In this document: piece by piece, positions 25,251 to 33,195 of the stretch | How positions within the stretch are numbered: the first letter of the stretch is position 1 | Layout of the letters: every line of letters starts with the position of its first letter | DNA from: an uncultured Pelagibacteraceae bacterium | GTDB taxonomy: Bacteria; Pseudomonadota; Alphaproteobacteria; Pelagibacterales; Pelagibacteraceae | Assembly: GCA_902581795.1 (NCBI GenBank) | Contig: CACHPL010000001.1 | Location: forward strand, 1-64,000 | DNA: 64,000 nt | Direction: 5' to 3' | Program-made: the position numbers and the translations under genes | Notes under the pieces: model-generated | The model's input: only the letters and a program-made list of their open reading frames with translations | What the model was told of the DNA's origin: nothing | The model's database searches: none

Positions 25251-26511
25251 TAAAAAAAAAATTGCTCTTGTAGACTGTAATTCTTTCTATGTTTCTTGTG
25301 AAAGGTTATTTAATCCAAAAATACAATTTAAACCAGTTGTAGTTTTGTCAAACAATGATGGTTGTGTAATTTCAAGATCTAACGAAGCAAAATCTTTGGG
25401 AATTAAAATGGGAGAACCTTATTTTAAAGTCAAAGAATTAATTGAAAAAAATAAAGTATATATTTTTTCATCTAACTACGCTTTGTATGGAGACCTATCT
25501 CGTAGAGTTATGAGAGTATTAAAAACTTTTTCACCTAACGTAGAAATTTATTCTATTGACGAGGCATTTATTGACTTATCTTTTTTAGACGAAAAAAGCA
25601 TAGAAAATTACGGAAAAGAAATAAGAAAAAAAGTTTTGAAATGGACGGGTATTCCTACAAGCGTTGGCATATCATCAACAAAAACTCTTAGTAAAATTGC
25701 AAATAATATCGCTAAAAAAGAAAAATCAGGAGTTATGTATTTAAATGAGAATATAGATGAAAAACTTGAAAAATTTCCTATTGGAGATGTTTGGGGTGTT
25801 GGAAGACAATTATCAAAATTATATATAAAAAACGGTATAGATAATGCATACAAATTAAAATCAACCTCGAATACATGGATCAAAAAAAGTACAAACGTTT
25901 TAGGATCAAGAACTGCTATGGAACTTCGTGGTATAAACTGCATTGGTTTACAAACGCATGAAGAGAAAAGAAAAAATTGTTGTGTATCTAGATCGTTTGG
26001 TAAAAAAGTAACAGATCTACAGAAACTAGAGGAAGCTGTAACAACTTATTGCTTAAACGCTGCCGAAAAAATAAGAGGGGACAGTCAAATATGTAAAGCA
26101 TTAACAGTTTTTATAAGAACAAGTCCTTTTAACAAAAATAGAAAATATTATTCAAATGGACTAACCGTTGATCTTCCGATAGCAACAAGTAATAGTATTG
26201 AGTTAGTGAAAAATGCCAAAAAAGCATTAAAGAGCATATATAAACCTGGTTACTATTATCAAAAAGCTGGAATAATTTTATCCAAATTAAAAGACTCGGA
26301 CGGTAAAGATATTAATCTGTTAAGTCCTTTATTGGAAAATAAATCAAAAGAATTAATGAAAGCTATCGACTATACAAATATGAAATACGGTAGGCATGCA
26401 ATTAGTATTGCAAATGCAGGAATAAACAAGGGCTGGAAAATGAGAAGAGAACATTCTTCTAGAATAGATACAGCCTCGTTTGATTATCTTCCAAAAGTAA
26501 GTGCGTCATAA
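25231..26511 (+). CDS. umuC: DNA polymerase V catalytic subunit UmuC
   Basis: Y-family translesion polymerase of 426 residues. Metal-binding carboxylates are visible: Asp15 in LVDCNSFYVSCERLF and Asp110-Glu111 in YSIDEAF. NNDGCVISRSNEAK and GVGISSTKTLSKIANNIAK are typical UmuC signatures. The C-terminal DUF4113-type end contains GWKMRREHSSRIDTASFDYLP. It starts inside the umuD gene (20 bp overlap), so it is translationally coupled to it. It is the only translesion polymerase in the window. Confidence 0.95.
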   Translation: MSFINYNKKKIALVDCNSFYVSCERLFNPKIQFKPVVVLSNNDGCVISRSNEAKSLGIKMGEPYFKVKELIEKNKVYIFSSNYALYGDLSRRVMRVLKTFSPNVEIYSIDEAFIDLSFLDEKSIENYGKEIRKKVLKWTGIPTSVGISSTKTLSKIANNIAKKEKSGVMYLNENIDEKLEKFPIGDVWGVGRQLSKLYIKNGIDNAYKLKSTSNTWIKKSTNVLGSRTAMELRGINCIGLQTHEEKRKNCCVSRSFGKKVTDLQKLEEAVTTYCLNAAEKIRGDSQICKALTVFIRTSPFNKNRKYYSNGLTVDLPIATSNSIELVKNAKKALKSIYKPGYYYQKAGIILSKLKDSDGKDINLLSPLLENKSKELMKAIDYTNMKYGRHAISIANAGINKGWKMRREHSSRIDTASFDYLPKVSAS

Positions 26512-26527
26512 TTATTCAAAATCTATA

Positions 26528-26557
26528 TTGATATAAAGGTAAAAAATTAGCTATAAA
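26528..26557 (+). promoter_or_regulatory. Possible promoter of the ATP-grasp gene
   Basis: TTGATA at 26528-26533 and TATAAA at 26552-26557 with 18 bp spacing. A start 6-7 bases after the -10 would coincide with the GTG start codon at 26563, giving a leaderless message. Another -10-like TATAAA at 26532-26537 lacks a -35. Read-through from umuC is also possible. Confidence 0.35.
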
Positions 26558-26562
26558 AACTC

Positions 26563-27483
26563 GTGGAAAAAAATATATATATAATTCACGAAAATGATGA
26601 GTGGTTAGTTCCATTAAGAGAAAGTTTTAAAAAAATAAATGCTCCGTATAAAGAATGGCATATGGATAAGAAAAGTTTTGATTTCAAAAAAACACCACCT
26701 GACGGAGTCTTTTATAATAGAATGAGCGCAAGTTCACACTCAAGGGGTCATCGATACGCACCAGAAAATACAAAAGATGTTCTTGGATGGTTAGAAAAAG
26801 AAAAAAAAAGAATTATAAATAATTCAAGAGCGTTAGAATTAGAAATTAGTAAACAAAAACAATATGAAGAACTAGAAAAGTTTAATATAAAATTTCCACA
26901 GACTTTTTATGCAAAAGATAAAGACGAATTAATCCAAAATTCAAAGAAATTTAATAAACCCTTTATTTCAAAACATAATAGGGGTGGAAGAGGTTTGGGA
27001 GTAAAGTTTTTCAAAAATGCTTCTGAACTTGAAAAATATGTAAATGAAGATTTTGAAAATTCAGTAGATGGTGTAACGCTATTACAAGAATATATCGAGT
27101 CAGATCCGAATGTAATTACTCGTGTAGAATTTGTAAAAGGAAAATTTTTATATGCAGTTCAAGTAGATGCGTCTGATGGTTTTGAATTATGTCCTGCAGA
27201 TGAATGTAATGTTGAAGAAAAGTTTTGTCCTACAAATCCTGACGGTAATAAATTTATGATACTAAAAAATTATAAAAACTCAGAAATTCAAAAATATGAA
27301 GATTTACTAAAATCAAATGGTATTGAAATTGCGGGAATTGAATATATTAAAAGTAAAGATGGCACGCATTATACTTACGATATAAATACTAATACGAATT
27401 ATAATTCAATCGCAGAGAGAAAGAGTGATTTAAAAGGAATGGATTCAATAGCAACATTCCTTTACAATGAACTGAAGAAATAA
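26563..27483 (+). CDS. ATP-grasp ligase-like protein of unknown substrate
   Basis: A 306-residue protein of the RimK-like ATP-grasp group, whose members join a carboxylate to an amine or thiol with ATP. The N-terminal part (1-90) looks like the pre-ATP-grasp domain. The ATP-grasp fold (about 100-300) has the Lys/Gly-rich loop FISKHNRGGRGLGVKFF, the acidic LLQEYIES segment and the Mg2+ motif DINTNTNYN near the end. The start is GTG at 26563; the next Met is too far inside the domain, and no Shine-Dalgarno sequence is near. It sits between SOS-controlled umuDC and a TPP-riboswitch gene. I cannot name the product. Confidence 0.75.
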   Translation: MEKNIYIIHENDEWLVPLRESFKKINAPYKEWHMDKKSFDFKKTPPDGVFYNRMSASSHSRGHRYAPENTKDVLGWLEKEKKRIINNSRALELEISKQKQYEELEKFNIKFPQTFYAKDKDELIQNSKKFNKPFISKHNRGGRGLGVKFFKNASELEKYVNEDFENSVDGVTLLQEYIESDPNVITRVEFVKGKFLYAVQVDASDGFELCPADECNVEEKFCPTNPDGNKFMILKNYKNSEIQKYEDLLKSNGIEIAGIEYIKSKDGTHYTYDINTNTNYNSIAERKSDLKGMDSIATFLYNELKK

Positions 27484-27552
27484 ATTTTAAGGGGTGTCTA
27501 CTAGACTGAGATTAAACCCTTGGAACCTGACCGGTAATTCAGTGAGGGAAAT
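27484..27552 (+). promoter_or_regulatory. TPP (THI-box) riboswitch, compact form
   Basis: The 69 bp spacer carries THI-box core elements in order. GGGGU (27491-27495) can pair with ACCCU (27516-27520) as P2. A tiny P3, GUC/GAC (27496-27498, 27504-27506), leads into CUGAGA (27506-27511), which contacts the pyrimidine ring. ACCCUU and GAACCUGA (27523-27530) follow, then GUGAGGGAAA (27542-27551). The pyrophosphate-helix arm is short (CUGA/UCAG possible). GAGGG (27544-27548) lies 4 bases before the ATG and must also be the ribosome-binding site. Ligand binding should therefore block translation directly. P1 may extend to AUUUU (27484-27488) pairing with AAAAU after the start codon. Confidence 0.88.
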
Positions 27553-28422
27553 ATGAAAATAAAATTAGCACTTGAATGGTTTATAAATCCTGATCACTTA
27601 CCTTTTATTGTGGGTTTAGATAAAGGTTTGTATAAAAAAAATAATGTTGATTTAGAAATTATTGAACCTGAGGGTCATTACGATGGTTTTAAAGAGCTTG
27701 CTGAAAACAATATTCAATTAGCAACAAATGAGCCATTACACTTAATTGAAAAATACCAAAAAAATATTTGTTCGATTGGAAACTTTTTTGAAACAAATGG
27801 TGGTATTATATTTACAACAAAAGGTTATGAAAATTTAATCAATGATAAAGAAGTTAAGATTACATCACCAGTTAGTAATCCCGTTACAGACAAAATAGCT
27901 AACGATATTATTCAAAAACATTTAAAAAAGATTAATAAAACTAATAACAATATTAAAATTGTAGCTAATGATTTTTATCATATTAAACATCTTAAAGCTG
28001 GATTTGATGCTGCGTGGTTATGCTTTGAAAATTTTGAAGGTGTTGAGTCTAAACTAGAAGATTTAGAAGTAAAAAAATTATATCTAGAAGATGTTCGAAT
28101 ACCTAATTTTTGTGCTCTAGATGTATTTGCCTCTAAAACTTTTGCCAGAGATAATAAAAATTTAATAAATGAATTTAAATCTATGACTGAGGAAAGTATC
28201 AAAATTGTAAGTGCAGATTTAGATTATTCAAAATTCTCTTATTATGCTTATACAAAAACAAAACCTAGTCCCTTAATGGACAATATTATTAAAGATACGA
28301 TACACAGATTTAAGAGTCCTTTTGATAATTCAAAAAATAAGTGGAAGAACTTACACCAATACGTAGTCACTCAAAAAATTTCTGATATATCTGACAATCA
28401 ATACTCAGATATGTTTATTTAA
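27553..28422 (+). CDS. NMT1/THI5-like protein under TPP riboswitch, no signal peptide
   Basis: A 289-residue protein of the family that includes ThiY (periplasmic binding of formylaminopyrimidine, a thiamine precursor) and fungal Thi5 (makes HMP-P from PLP and its own His). The N-terminus KLALEWFINPDHLPF is the first strand of the mature domain. No export signal precedes it, and none can, because the riboswitch abuts the ATG. It should therefore be cytoplasmic. His near residue 63 (NEPLHLIEK) aligns with the Thi5 active-site His, but the PLP-lysine position is Asn and no CCCFC motif is seen, so Thi5 chemistry looks unlikely. No ThiXZ transporter genes adjoin. Role: thiamine-pyrimidine binding or salvage, inferred. 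Confidence 0.82.
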   Translation: MKIKLALEWFINPDHLPFIVGLDKGLYKKNNVDLEIIEPEGHYDGFKELAENNIQLATNEPLHLIEKYQKNICSIGNFFETNGGIIFTTKGYENLINDKEVKITSPVSNPVTDKIANDIIQKHLKKINKTNNNIKIVANDFYHIKHLKAGFDAAWLCFENFEGVESKLEDLEVKKLYLEDVRIPNFCALDVFASKTFARDNKNLINEFKSMTEESIKIVSADLDYSKFSYYAYTKTKPSPLMDNIIKDTIHRFKSPFDNSKNKWKNLHQYVVTQKISDISDNQYSDMFI

Positions 28423-29546
28423 AGACTATTTATTAAAACCGAGCTAGCTATTTTAGAAGATTTTTCTGTTTTAAAGTCCCTGATTATTTCTTGAGTTTTG
28501 TCAACTTGTTTATCTAATGCACTTTTATTATTCAAAAGTTCATCGACCTTATTATATATATCAGTAGGGTTACATTTAGATTGTAATAATTCGGGAATAA
28601 TCTCTTCTTTTGCTGCTATATTAATAATATTTGCAAATTTAACTTTGACTAACATTTTTACTATAAAAAAATTAATCATTCCCATCTTATAAATAATAAG
28701 GGATGGAACTTTGGCGTTACATATTTCCAAAGATATAGTTCCAGATTTTGCAATAGCAAAAATAGATGATTTAAGTATATGTGATTTAATCTTTTCATCA
28801 CCTATGGCACCACAATTTTTAAAACCTTCATTTAATAATAAATTTTGAATTAACTGGACATGTTCAGAAGTAGAATGAAAAACAAAAAATAAATCTTTAT
28901 ACTTTTCATTCATTTTTTTAACAAATTCAAATAAAATTGGTGTTAAAGTATTGATTTCAGACAATCTACTTCCGGGATAAATAGAGAAGATTTTTTTATT
29001 ATCTTTGATGATTTGACCTATATCAACCTTACTTTTACTCTGTTCCTCTAATAAAGGATGTCCAGTAAAAGTTGAGTTTATACTTTCTTTATCAAAGTAT
29101 TTTTTCTCAAAAGGAAATAATAATAATACGTGATCTAAGAAAGATTTAAGCTGCTTTACTCTATGTTCTCTCCAAACCCAAACTTGTGGTGCTACAAAAT
29201 GAATAGTTTTAATACTCGGATCTATTTTTTTTACTTCTCTTGCTACACGTAATGTAAAATCTGGACTATCTACAGAAAAAAGAATATCTGGTTTAAACTT
29301 AAGAATTTCCTTTACCGTTTCATTAATTTTGCTCTTTATTTTAAAAATATTTAATAAAACTCTTGTAAATCCAAGGTATGTAACATCTTTAAGATCATAA
29401 AGAGACTTGATACCTAAAGCGTTTAAATGCTCGCCACCAACAGATAAATATTCTATATCTGGCTTTGAATTTTTAAGTTCAGAAATAACTTTAGAAGCTA
29501 ATTTATCTCCTGAAGGCTCACCGGTTAGTATAAATATTTTCTTCAT
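28419..29546 (-). CDS. lpxB: Lipid-A-disaccharide synthase
   Basis: Glycosyltransferase (GT19) joining UDP-diacylglucosamine and lipid X to make the lipid A disaccharide. I place the start at the ATG at 29546, giving MKKIFILTGEPSGDK, the normal LpxB N-terminus. This ATG overlaps the msrA stop as ATGA, and the longer frame only adds 12 unconserved residues. Family motifs visible: GEPSGD, SVGGE, DSPDFTLRVA, HFVAPQVWVWRE and YPGSRLSEI, with AKSGTISLE in the C-terminal Rossmann half. About 375 residues, standard. Its stop overlaps the converging THI5-like gene's stop. Confidence 0.95.
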   Translation of the reverse strand: MKKIFILTGEPSGDKLASKVISELKNSKPDIEYLSVGGEHLNALGIKSLYDLKDVTYLGFTRVLLNIFKIKSKINETVKEILKFKPDILFSVDSPDFTLRVAREVKKIDPSIKTIHFVAPQVWVWREHRVKQLKSFLDHVLLLFPFEKKYFDKESINSTFTGHPLLEEQSKSKVDIGQIIKDNKKIFSIYPGSRLSEINTLTPILFEFVKKMNEKYKDLFFVFHSTSEHVQLIQNLLLNEGFKNCGAIGDEKIKSHILKSSIFAIAKSGTISLEICNAKVPSLIIYKMGMINFFIVKMLVKVKFANIINIAAKEEIIPELLQSKCNPTDIYNKVDELLNNKSALDKQVDKTQEIIRDFKTEKSSKIASSVLINSL

Positions 29547-30115
29547 CCCCAAATTTTGTTTAGTGTTTCTTCTCTTTGACAACCTTTTTTGTACATCAAA
29601 TACCTTATGAAATTTTTTTCATAATAATCTTGATGGTAGGTCTCTGCCATATAGAACTCTTTAAATTTTTTAACATAAGTAACGACTTTTTTGTTAAACT
29701 TTTTCTCAATATTTTTAATTGAACTTTCAATAACTTTTTTTTGATCATTATTTTCAAAAAAGACTACAGATTTATAACTTTCGCCTTTGTCACAAAATTG
29801 ACCATCTGAATCGAAAGGATCTATATTAATCCAATAAATATCTAATAACTTTTCAAAGTTAATAATAGATGGATCATAAGTAATTTCTAATGTTTCGTAA
29901 TGACCGGTAGTATTTTTAACTACATCTCTATATTTAGGGTTTTTTACATGCCCACCTGAATAACCAGAAATAGTTTTAAGTACACCCTCTACTTTATCAA
30001 AAGACTCTTCCATGCACCAAAAGCATCCACCAGCAAAATATATCTTATGCTTATTCTCAGCATGTATATTTGAAGATAATGTTATAAAAATAATAATTAA
30101 TAATATTTTTTTCAC
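29543..30115 (-). CDS. msrA: Exported peptide methionine-S-sulfoxide reductase
   Basis: Reduces methionine-(S)-sulfoxide in damaged proteins. It has 190 residues with a Sec signal peptide (hydrophobic 4-14, cleavage probably after NIHA at 16-19). The catalytic motif GGCFWCMEE has nucleophile Cys31. Further family motifs are SGYSGGHVKNPKYRDV, HYETLEITYDP, and the metal-free AETYHQDYYEKN patch. The signal peptide places it in the periplasm, unlike the usual cytoplasmic MsrA. It sits between a periplasmic sugar dehydrogenase gene (4 bp overlap) and lpxB (4 bp overlap), an unusual insertion in the lpx cluster. Confidence 0.94.
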   Translation of the reverse strand: MKKILLIIIFITLSSNIHAENKHKIYFAGGCFWCMEESFDKVEGVLKTISGYSGGHVKNPKYRDVVKNTTGHYETLEITYDPSIINFEKLLDIYWINIDPFDSDGQFCDKGESYKSVVFFENNDQKKVIESSIKNIEKKFNKKVVTYVKKFKEFYMAETYHQDYYEKNFIRYLMYKKGCQREETLNKIWG

Positions 30116-31173
30116 TTAGACATTCTCCAGAGTTCTCCTTTATCCGAAAACATATAGAGTTCTCCTGTTTCTTTTTGTATTTTAATATCTCTTATTCTTC
30201 CAATTTTTCCCTTGAAGATGATTTCTTCGCTTATGAATTTATTATCGTTAAATTTTATTTTTCTTAATGACTTATCTTTAAGTGAGGTAATTAAAGCATC
30301 ACCATTCCATTCGCTAAATTTATCGCCTTTATAGATTGTCATTGCACTTACTGCTATTGAAGGTACCCAATATTTAATTGCTTTTGTGAAACCTGGTTTC
30401 CATTTCGGTCCTATTTTAGAACCTGAATAATTTGTTCCACCCCATCCTAAAATTTTCCACCCATAGTTTTCTCCGTAATTAGCAGTTCCAAACCAATCTC
30501 CCCCTCTAGCACCATGATTGGTCATATATATTTTGTTATCAAAAGGTGACAAAGCCATACCCTGGGGATTTCGTACTCCAATTTGATATATCTCAGGTAA
30601 CCAGTCTTTTTTATTTTTGAATTTTGGATTATCTTTTGGGATAGATCCATCAAGGTTTAATCTAATTATACTCCCAGGATGTTTTTTAGCATCCTGAGCT
30701 ATCATTCCTTTACCTCTTTCACCTGCAGTTACATAGAGGTGTTCATTTTTAATAACTAATCTGGAACCAAAATGATAACCAGAGTCTATTGGAGGGTTTG
30801 CCTGGAAAATATTTTTAAATATAATATTTTTTTTATTAAATTCGCCTTTTGCAACTGACGTACTCGTCTTCCAATCGCCTCTATTTTCAGAATACGAAAT
30901 ATAAACTTGTCGTTTATCATATAAAACATCTAGCAATCCTCCTTGCCCAACTTCGAGAACTTTAAGATTGTGTTTTATCTCAGAGATTTTTTTATTTTTA
31001 AGGTTTAAATTGTATAATTTTCCTGACTTCTCAGTAAATATAATATTTTCTTCATCTATAAAGGATAAACTCCAAGGTTTATCCAGGGAGTCAACTATTT
31101 TTTCTAATTTTATTTCCGAAGCACATATATTGGAAGAGATTAAAAAAAATATAAAAATAAATAATTTTTTCAT
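30112..31173 (-). CDS. Periplasmic PQQ-dependent aldose (sugar) dehydrogenase
   Basis: Soluble six-bladed beta-propeller quinoprotein of 353 residues, the Asd/YliI type. It oxidises aldoses at C1 with pyrroloquinoline quinone and Ca2+. A signal peptide covers about 1-18 (ICASEI). Family motifs: LDKPWSLSF at the start, a GQGGLLDV turn, HFGSRLVI (conserved His), VTAGERGKG, YQIGVRNPQGMAL (Arg for PQQ), MTNHGARGGDW and GENYGW. No PQQ synthesis genes are in the window, so the cofactor may be scavenged or made elsewhere. It overlaps lpxI and msrA by 4 bp each. Confidence 0.9.
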   Translation of the reverse strand: MKKLFIFIFFLISSNICASEIKLEKIVDSLDKPWSLSFIDEENIIFTEKSGKLYNLNLKNKKISEIKHNLKVLEVGQGGLLDVLYDKRQVYISYSENRGDWKTSTSVAKGEFNKKNIIFKNIFQANPPIDSGYHFGSRLVIKNEHLYVTAGERGKGMIAQDAKKHPGSIIRLNLDGSIPKDNPKFKNKKDWLPEIYQIGVRNPQGMALSPFDNKIYMTNHGARGGDWFGTANYGENYGWKILGWGGTNYSGSKIGPKWKPGFTKAIKYWVPSIAVSAMTIYKGDKFSEWNGDALITSLKDKSLRKIKFNDNKFISEEIIFKGKIGRIRDIKIQKETGELYMFSDKGELWRMSK

Positions 31174-31964
31174 TTTACAGTAATAAACATTTTATTTTTA
31201 TTAACGAAGTTAATACATTTTTTTCTATCTAAAAAAACGTTTTGTTTACTTTTTAAAACTATTCCTTTAAGTCCTGCTAATTTACATTGCATTAAAGTTT
31301 TTAGACCAAAAGTAGGTAAATCAATTCTGAGATCTTGTTTTTTTTTGGGAAACTTAACTAAAACACCTTTGTTTTTAAATTTTTTACTTTTACATCGCTT
31401 GAGCATTTTTTGAGTACCGCCCTTCCCTTCGATAGCAACTACTTTTTTACTTCTAACTACCGCCCCCTGACTAAAGGTATATTTGCCTAATCCACTTAAT
31501 GTTTTTATAGCTTTGTTAATGTCGGCTTTGTCTTCTTTGTTAGGTTTAATTTTAGAATAGTTTCCTTTTTTTAAAGTTAATTCAGAGTTAAAAGTTAGTG
31601 AACTGATTGTTCTAATTCTTTCTTCGCTTAGTATTTTAATGATTTCTTTCAAGATAGCGGCATCTCCAAGCTTAGAACTTTTAATTATTCTTGGTATATA
31701 ATACACCCCCTTGAAATCTAAACGAAGTTTGGAGAAATTTGGCTTTTTAACTCTTCCAGCAAACAAAACTTTTTTGCATTTATTTTCTTTTAATATTTTA
31801 ATGATTCTACCGAATTGTCCTATTGAAACACTATGAGAATATCTGTCTTTTTTAAAAATTCTGCTTTTAGTTAAATCAATAATTAAGTATCTGATTTTTC
31901 TTTTTTTAATTTTTTTTAGAATTTCCTTTGGAAAATGTGTTTCCCCAAGTATTAATCCAATCAT
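31170..31964 (-). CDS. lpxI: UDP-2,3-diacylglucosamine pyrophosphatase LpxI
   Basis: Hydrolyses UDP-2,3-diacylglucosamine to lipid X and UMP, the alphaproteobacterial replacement for LpxH. The 264 residues match the family. The N-terminal Rossmann-like domain starts MIGLILGETHFPKEI. The C-terminal catalytic domain has LGKYTFSQGAVV, VVAIEGKGGTQKML and DLRIDLPTFGLKT (conserved Asp). Unusually many Lys residues reflect the base bias. It overlaps lpxA by 1 bp and the sugar dehydrogenase by 4 bp. Confidence 0.92.
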   Translation of the reverse strand: MIGLILGETHFPKEILKKIKKRKIRYLIIDLTKSRIFKKDRYSHSVSIGQFGRIIKILKENKCKKVLFAGRVKKPNFSKLRLDFKGVYYIPRIIKSSKLGDAAILKEIIKILSEERIRTISSLTFNSELTLKKGNYSKIKPNKEDKADINKAIKTLSGLGKYTFSQGAVVRSKKVVAIEGKGGTQKMLKRCKSKKFKNKGVLVKFPKKKQDLRIDLPTFGLKTLMQCKLAGLKGIVLKSKQNVFLDRKKCINFVNKNKMFITVK

Positions 31965-32746
31965 TATTTAGATAATGGTGAACAAATAGGTCTCTTTTTA
32001 TCCTTTTCTATAAATTTAGTGACCTCTTGTACAAGTTCATTTCCTTTGTATTCGCCATTAATTTTGCTTAAATTTTCATGTAAATTACTAGATGAAAAAA
32101 TTTTTTTATAAGCTTCGTCTAGTTCTATTATTTTTTTGTTTTCGTATTTTTTTCTTCTTAAGCCAATTAGATTAATTCCTTGTAAATAATTTCTATTTCC
32201 AAAAGATAAACCAAAAGGAATTACATCTTTTAAAACACCTGTCATTCCACCAATCATGGCTAGTCTACCTATTCTAGTAAATTGCTGCACTGCAGAATTT
32301 CCACCAATAATGACCGAATCTTCAATCGTAACATGTCCACCAAGAGGAACATTATTTGCGATAACAACATTGTTTCCAATTTTACAATCGTGTGCCACGT
32401 GAGATGAAATCATTAATAAACAATTATTTCCAATTACAGTTTTGCTTCCTCCGCCTGCTGTACCAGGATTAATTGTAACGTATTCTCTAATAATATTATT
32501 TTCTCCGACTTCTAAACTATTATTTTCTCCCTTGAATTTTAAATCTTGTGGAGCTGTTCCAATGCTTGCAAAAGGATATATTTTTGTTCCTTTTCCCACT
32601 TTGGTGTTTCCTTCAATATGTACGTGTGAAATTAACTCAACGTTATCATCTATTTTTACATTGGGGCCAATAATACAATATGCACCGATTTTCACGTCTT
32701 TTCCAATTTTTGCTTTTGAGTCTATTACGCTAGATTTGTGTATCAT
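31964..32746 (-). CDS. lpxA: UDP-N-acetylglucosamine acyltransferase
   Basis: First enzyme of lipid A synthesis. It moves a 3-hydroxyacyl chain from ACP to UDP-GlcNAc. The 260 residues consist of hexapeptide repeats forming a left-handed beta helix (about 1-185) and a helical C-terminus. The catalytic His is H119 in SSHVAHDCKIG. Other signatures are NIIREYVTINPGT and GGNSAVQQFTRIG. It overlaps fabZ by 4 bp and lpxI by 1 bp. Confidence 0.96.
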   Translation of the reverse strand: MIHKSSVIDSKAKIGKDVKIGAYCIIGPNVKIDDNVELISHVHIEGNTKVGKGTKIYPFASIGTAPQDLKFKGENNSLEVGENNIIREYVTINPGTAGGGSKTVIGNNCLLMISSHVAHDCKIGNNVVIANNVPLGGHVTIEDSVIIGGNSAVQQFTRIGRLAMIGGMTGVLKDVIPFGLSFGNRNYLQGINLIGLRRKKYENKKIIELDEAYKKIFSSSNLHENLSKINGEYKGNELVQEVTKFIEKDKKRPICSPLSK

Positions 32747-33195
32747 TTATTCCTATCTACTATGGTTGCTGACCACTCGGCGTCTGCCATTTTCGTGTCT
32801 TTGACTCTTGCTATACCTTTATATTTCCAAACCCTTCCATGAGATCTAATTGCTTCAATATCCAAAAGTAGTTCACAATCTGGCATTACTGGATTTCTAA
32901 AACGAGCTTTTTCAACGCTCATTAAATAAACAAGTTTGTCTTTATATTCATTAGGATCAATTCCATGAGCAGTAAGCGCGGCGGCAGCCTGTCCAAAGGC
33001 TTCGACAATCAAAACTCCCGGCATAACTGGTTGTCCAGGGAAATGCCCATCAAAAAAAAATTTTCCTTTTTTTACATTTACGATTGCGGTAGCAGATTTT
33101 AAAGGCACTATATTTATCAACTTCTCAATTAATAGCATTGGCTCCCTATGAGGAAGAAGTTTTTCTATTGTTTTTTTATCTATAGTGTTACTCAT
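32743..33195 (-). CDS. fabZ: 3-hydroxyacyl-ACP dehydratase FabZ
   Basis: Hot-dog fold dehydratase of the fatty acid elongation cycle. It competes with LpxA and LpxD for 3-hydroxyacyl-ACP, which explains its place between them. The 150 residues carry the active-site motif DGHFPGQPVMPGVL with His51 and Glu65, and the N-terminal LLPHREPMLLIEKL. It overlaps both neighbours (4 and 8 bp). Confidence 0.96.
   Translation of the reverse strand: MSNTIDKKTIEKLLPHREPMLLIEKLINIVPLKSATAIVNVKKGKFFFDGHFPGQPVMPGVLIVEAFGQAAAALTAHGIDPNEYKDKLVYLMSVEKARFRNPVMPDCELLLDIEAIRSHGRVWKYKGIARVKDTKMADAEWSATIVDRNK

Noticed and set aside
29547-29582. Upstream start extending lpxB by 12 residues
   Set aside because: The extension runs into msrA and adds unconserved basic residues before the true LpxB N-terminus; the ATGA overlap at 29543-29546 fits the pattern of neighbouring genes.
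32442-32804. 120-codon plus-strand frame opposite lpxA and fabZ
   Set aside because: Antisense shadow; the hexapeptide repeats of LpxA create an open complementary frame.
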